A DNA stretch of 64,000 nucleotides from positions 43,028 through 107,027 of the forward strand of contig UQQM01000002.1 of the NCBI GenBank assembly GCA_900543205.1. The letters run 5' to 3'. This document shows, one piece after another, positions 62,374 through 64,000 of the stretch; position 1 is the first letter of the stretch; each line of letters begins with the position of its first letter. Both the position numbers and the translations under genes were made by a program. Under the pieces are notes generated by a model. The model was not told the DNA's origin. It saw only the letters and a list, made by a program, of their open reading frames with translations, and ran no database searches. Origin of the DNA: an uncultured Bacteroides sp. (GTDB taxonomy: Bacteria; Bacteroidota; Bacteroidia; Bacteroidales; UBA932).

Positions 62374-64000
62374 AATATCGCGGCGATCACGTCGTCGATG
62401 GTCTTGACGTAGATGAACTCGAGGCCCTTGACGTAGATTTCCTTGATGTCCTCTATGTCTCTGCGGTTGTCCTCGGAGATTATTATCGTATGGACTCCCG
62501 CCCTCTTGGCGGCGAGAATCTTCTCCTTGATGCCGCCGACGGGAAGCACGCGTCCCCTGAGGGTCATCTCTCCGGTCATCGCGACGCCTTTCCTGACAGC
62601 CTGTCCGCGCAGGGCGGAAACCATGGAGCTCACCATGGTGATTCCGGCGGAGGGGCCGTCCTTGGGCGTGGCGCCTTCGGGCACATGGATGTGTATGTCC
62701 TTTGCCGCGAATTCCTCGGAGCTCATCCTGGCCATTTCCGGATGGGCCTTGATGTACTGGTAGGCTATCGTGGCCGACTCCTTCATCACGTCGCCGAGGT
62801 TGCCGGTCATAGTCATGACTCCCTTTCCGTTGGAGACGGAGCTCTCCACGAACAGGATCTCTCCTCCCATCTGAGTCCAGGCCAGGCCCGTGACGACTCC
62901 GGGAGCCTCGTTGCCGGCCTGCTTGTCATGGAAGGCCGTGGGCAGTCCGAGGTATTCTTTCAGATGCTCCTTCTTTATGACCTTCGGCCACTCCTCTCCG
63001 AGGGCTATCTTCTTGGCGGTCACGCGCGCGATCTTGGCAATCTGCTTCTCGAGTCCGCGCACGCCGGATTCGTGGGTGTATTCGTCAATGATGGCGGTCA
63101 GGGCGGCCTTGTCTATGCGGAGACTGTCCTTCTTCAGGCCGTGCTCCTCCATCTGCTTGGGCACGAGGAACTTCCTTGCGATCTCCATCTTCTCCTCGGC
63201 GAGGTATCCGGTCACGTTGATGACCTCCATCCTGTCTAGCAGAGCGGGCTGTATGGGCGAGATGCTGTTGGCCGTGGTGATGAAGAGCACGTTGCTGAGG
63301 TCGTAGTCCAGGTCGAGATAGTTGTCATGGAAGGTCTTGTTCTGCTCGGGGTCGAGGGCCTCCAGCAGGGCCGATGACGGGTCGCCCTTGAAATCGGAGC
63401 TGAGCTTGTCTATCTCGTCAAGCACTATCACGGGGTTCGAGGTGCCGGCCCTGGCGATTCCGTTGAGGATACGTCCGGGAAGCGCCCCGACGTATGTCTT
63501 CCTGTGTCCGCGTATTTCGGCCTCGTCGTGCATTCCTCCGAGGGCGATGCGGACATACTTGCGCCCGAGGGCCTTGGCTATGGACTTGCCGAGGGAGGTT
63601 TTGCCGACTCCCGGAGGGCCGTAGAGGCAGAGAATGGGGGATTTCATGTTCCCCTTCAGCTTGAGCACCGCAAGGTATTCGATTATGCGCTCCTTGACCG
63701 TGTCAAGTCCGTAATGGTCGTGGTCGAGGGTCTTCTGGGCGTGCTTGAGGTCGAGATTGTCCTTGCTCATTTCGCCCCAGGGGAGCTGCAGCATGAAGTC
63801 CAGATAGTTGTACTGCACGCTGTAGTCGGGGGACGAGGGGTTGTATTTCTCGAGCTTGGCCAGCTCCTTCTCGAAGGCTTCCGCGATCTCCTCGGGCCAT
63901 TTCTTCTTGGCGGCCCGTTCCTTGAACTTGTCGAACTCCTCGGCGTCGTCCATTCCGAGCTCCTCCTGGATCGTGCGCAGCTGGTTGTTGAGGTAGTATT
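62370..64000 (-). CDS. lon: ATP-dependent protease Lon (N-terminus outside window)
   Basis: The frame is open to the right edge, giving about 542 visible residues. An ATG complementary to 63951-63953 is internal, because the upstream codons read [15 protein letters not shown], a standard Lon segment. Visible parts are the coiled helical domain, the AAA+ module with [12 protein letters not shown] and [11 protein letters not shown], and the protease domain with the catalytic Ser in [11 protein letters not shown] and Lys in [15 protein letters not shown]. Lon degrades misfolded and regulatory proteins in the cytoplasm. It is convergent with the small gene at 62140. Confidence 0.96.
   Translation of the reverse strand, partial: YYLNNQLRTIQEELGMDDAEEFDKFKERAAKKKWPEEIAEAFEKELAKLEKYNPSSPDYSVQYNYLDFMLQLPWGEMSKDNLDLKHAQKTLDHDHYGLDTVKERIIEYLAVLKLKGNMKSPILCLYGPPGVGKTSLGKSIAKALGRKYVRIALGGMHDEAEIRGHRKTYVGALPGRILNGIARAGTSNPVIVLDEIDKLSSDFKGDPSSALLEALDPEQNKTFHDNYLDLDYDLSNVLFITTANSISPIQPALLDRMEVINVTGYLAEEKMEIARKFLVPKQMEEHGLKKDSLRIDKAALTAIIDEYTHESGVRGLEKQIAKIARVTAKKIALGEEWPKVIKKEHLKEYLGLPTAFHDKQAGNEAPGVVTGLAWTQMGGEILFVESSVSNGKGVMTMTGNLGDVMKESATIAYQYIKAHPEMARMSSEEFAAKDIHIHVPEGATPKDGPSAGITMVSSMVSALRGQAVRKGVAMTGEMTLRGRVLPVGGIKEKILAAKRAGVHTIIISEDNRRDIEDIKEIYVKGLEFIYVKTIDDVIAAIF

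Noticed and set aside
1..64000. CRISPR array, rRNA or tRNA genes
   Set aside because: No regularly spaced repeats, no conserved rRNA segments and no tRNA cloverleaf with a T-loop motif were seen.

Overview
The window is bacterial chromosomal DNA from a member of the Bacteroidales. The gene content points there: an OMP_b-brl_3 outer-membrane protein, a DUF4293 protein, BACON and M64 domains, a CTnDOT-type integrase and Bacteroidetes-style bS21, GyrA and Lon. So do the promoters, which follow the Bacteroidetes -33 TTTG / -7 TAnnTTTG pattern, and the near absence of Shine-Dalgarno sequences. The core genes are GC-rich by eye, which would suit an Alistipes-like Rikenellaceae or an uncultured relative. 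I cannot name a genus.

Layout. Positions 1-4786 hold a cut membrane-anchored protein, a DHH phosphoesterase, an FKBP-type lipoprotein, a MATE exporter and a cytidylate-kinase-like protein. Positions 4787-10343 are an AT-richer insert-like stretch: about 1 kb of noncoding DNA with a 24-bp perfect hairpin, a large leucine-rich-repeat/M64 protease lipoprotein, and a small protein with a PD-(D/E)XK-like core. A CoA-transferase follows at 10344-11645. Positions of about 11.7-24.0 kb are an AT-rich genomic island. It carries a tyrosine integrase, a strongly structured noncoding stretch, a Xre-type regulator, and a type I restriction-modification operon ordered hsdM, split hsdS, PrrC-like gene, hsdR. 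Two accessory genes end it: an unknown coiled-coil protein with a possible sliding-clamp-binding tail, and an AlbA_2/HATPase protein. From 23995 to the right edge the window is housekeeping: mazG, prfA, fabF, gyrA, leuS, dnaK, rpsU, rplU-rpmA, serS, ruvC, lnt, ung, coaD and lon, with lipoproteins, regulators and transporters between them.

The most interesting system is the island's restriction locus. The specificity gene is split by a run of seven G residues at 16371-16377. One extra G, or the loss of two, would fuse the two reading frames into a full HsdS of about 398 residues with two target-recognition domains. The first half also carries a two-copy 12-bp repeat in the spacer helix, at the place where repeat number changes site spacing in EcoR124-type enzymes. 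Directly after hsdS lies a 377-residue ATPase whose C-terminus has the Arg-x3-Glu ... His arrangement of PrrC-type anticodon nucleases, which are normally held silent by the R-M complex. A reversible switch in hsdS could therefore change both DNA specificity and restraint of the nuclease.

Other observations of note are a pseudo-M28 peptidase domain fused to a TonB C-terminal domain, a single perfect Shine-Dalgarno in front of rpsU, five genes whose -7 box lies only 5-7 nt before the start codon (likely leaderless mRNAs), and three convergent gene pairs that share one CTAG as both stop codons.
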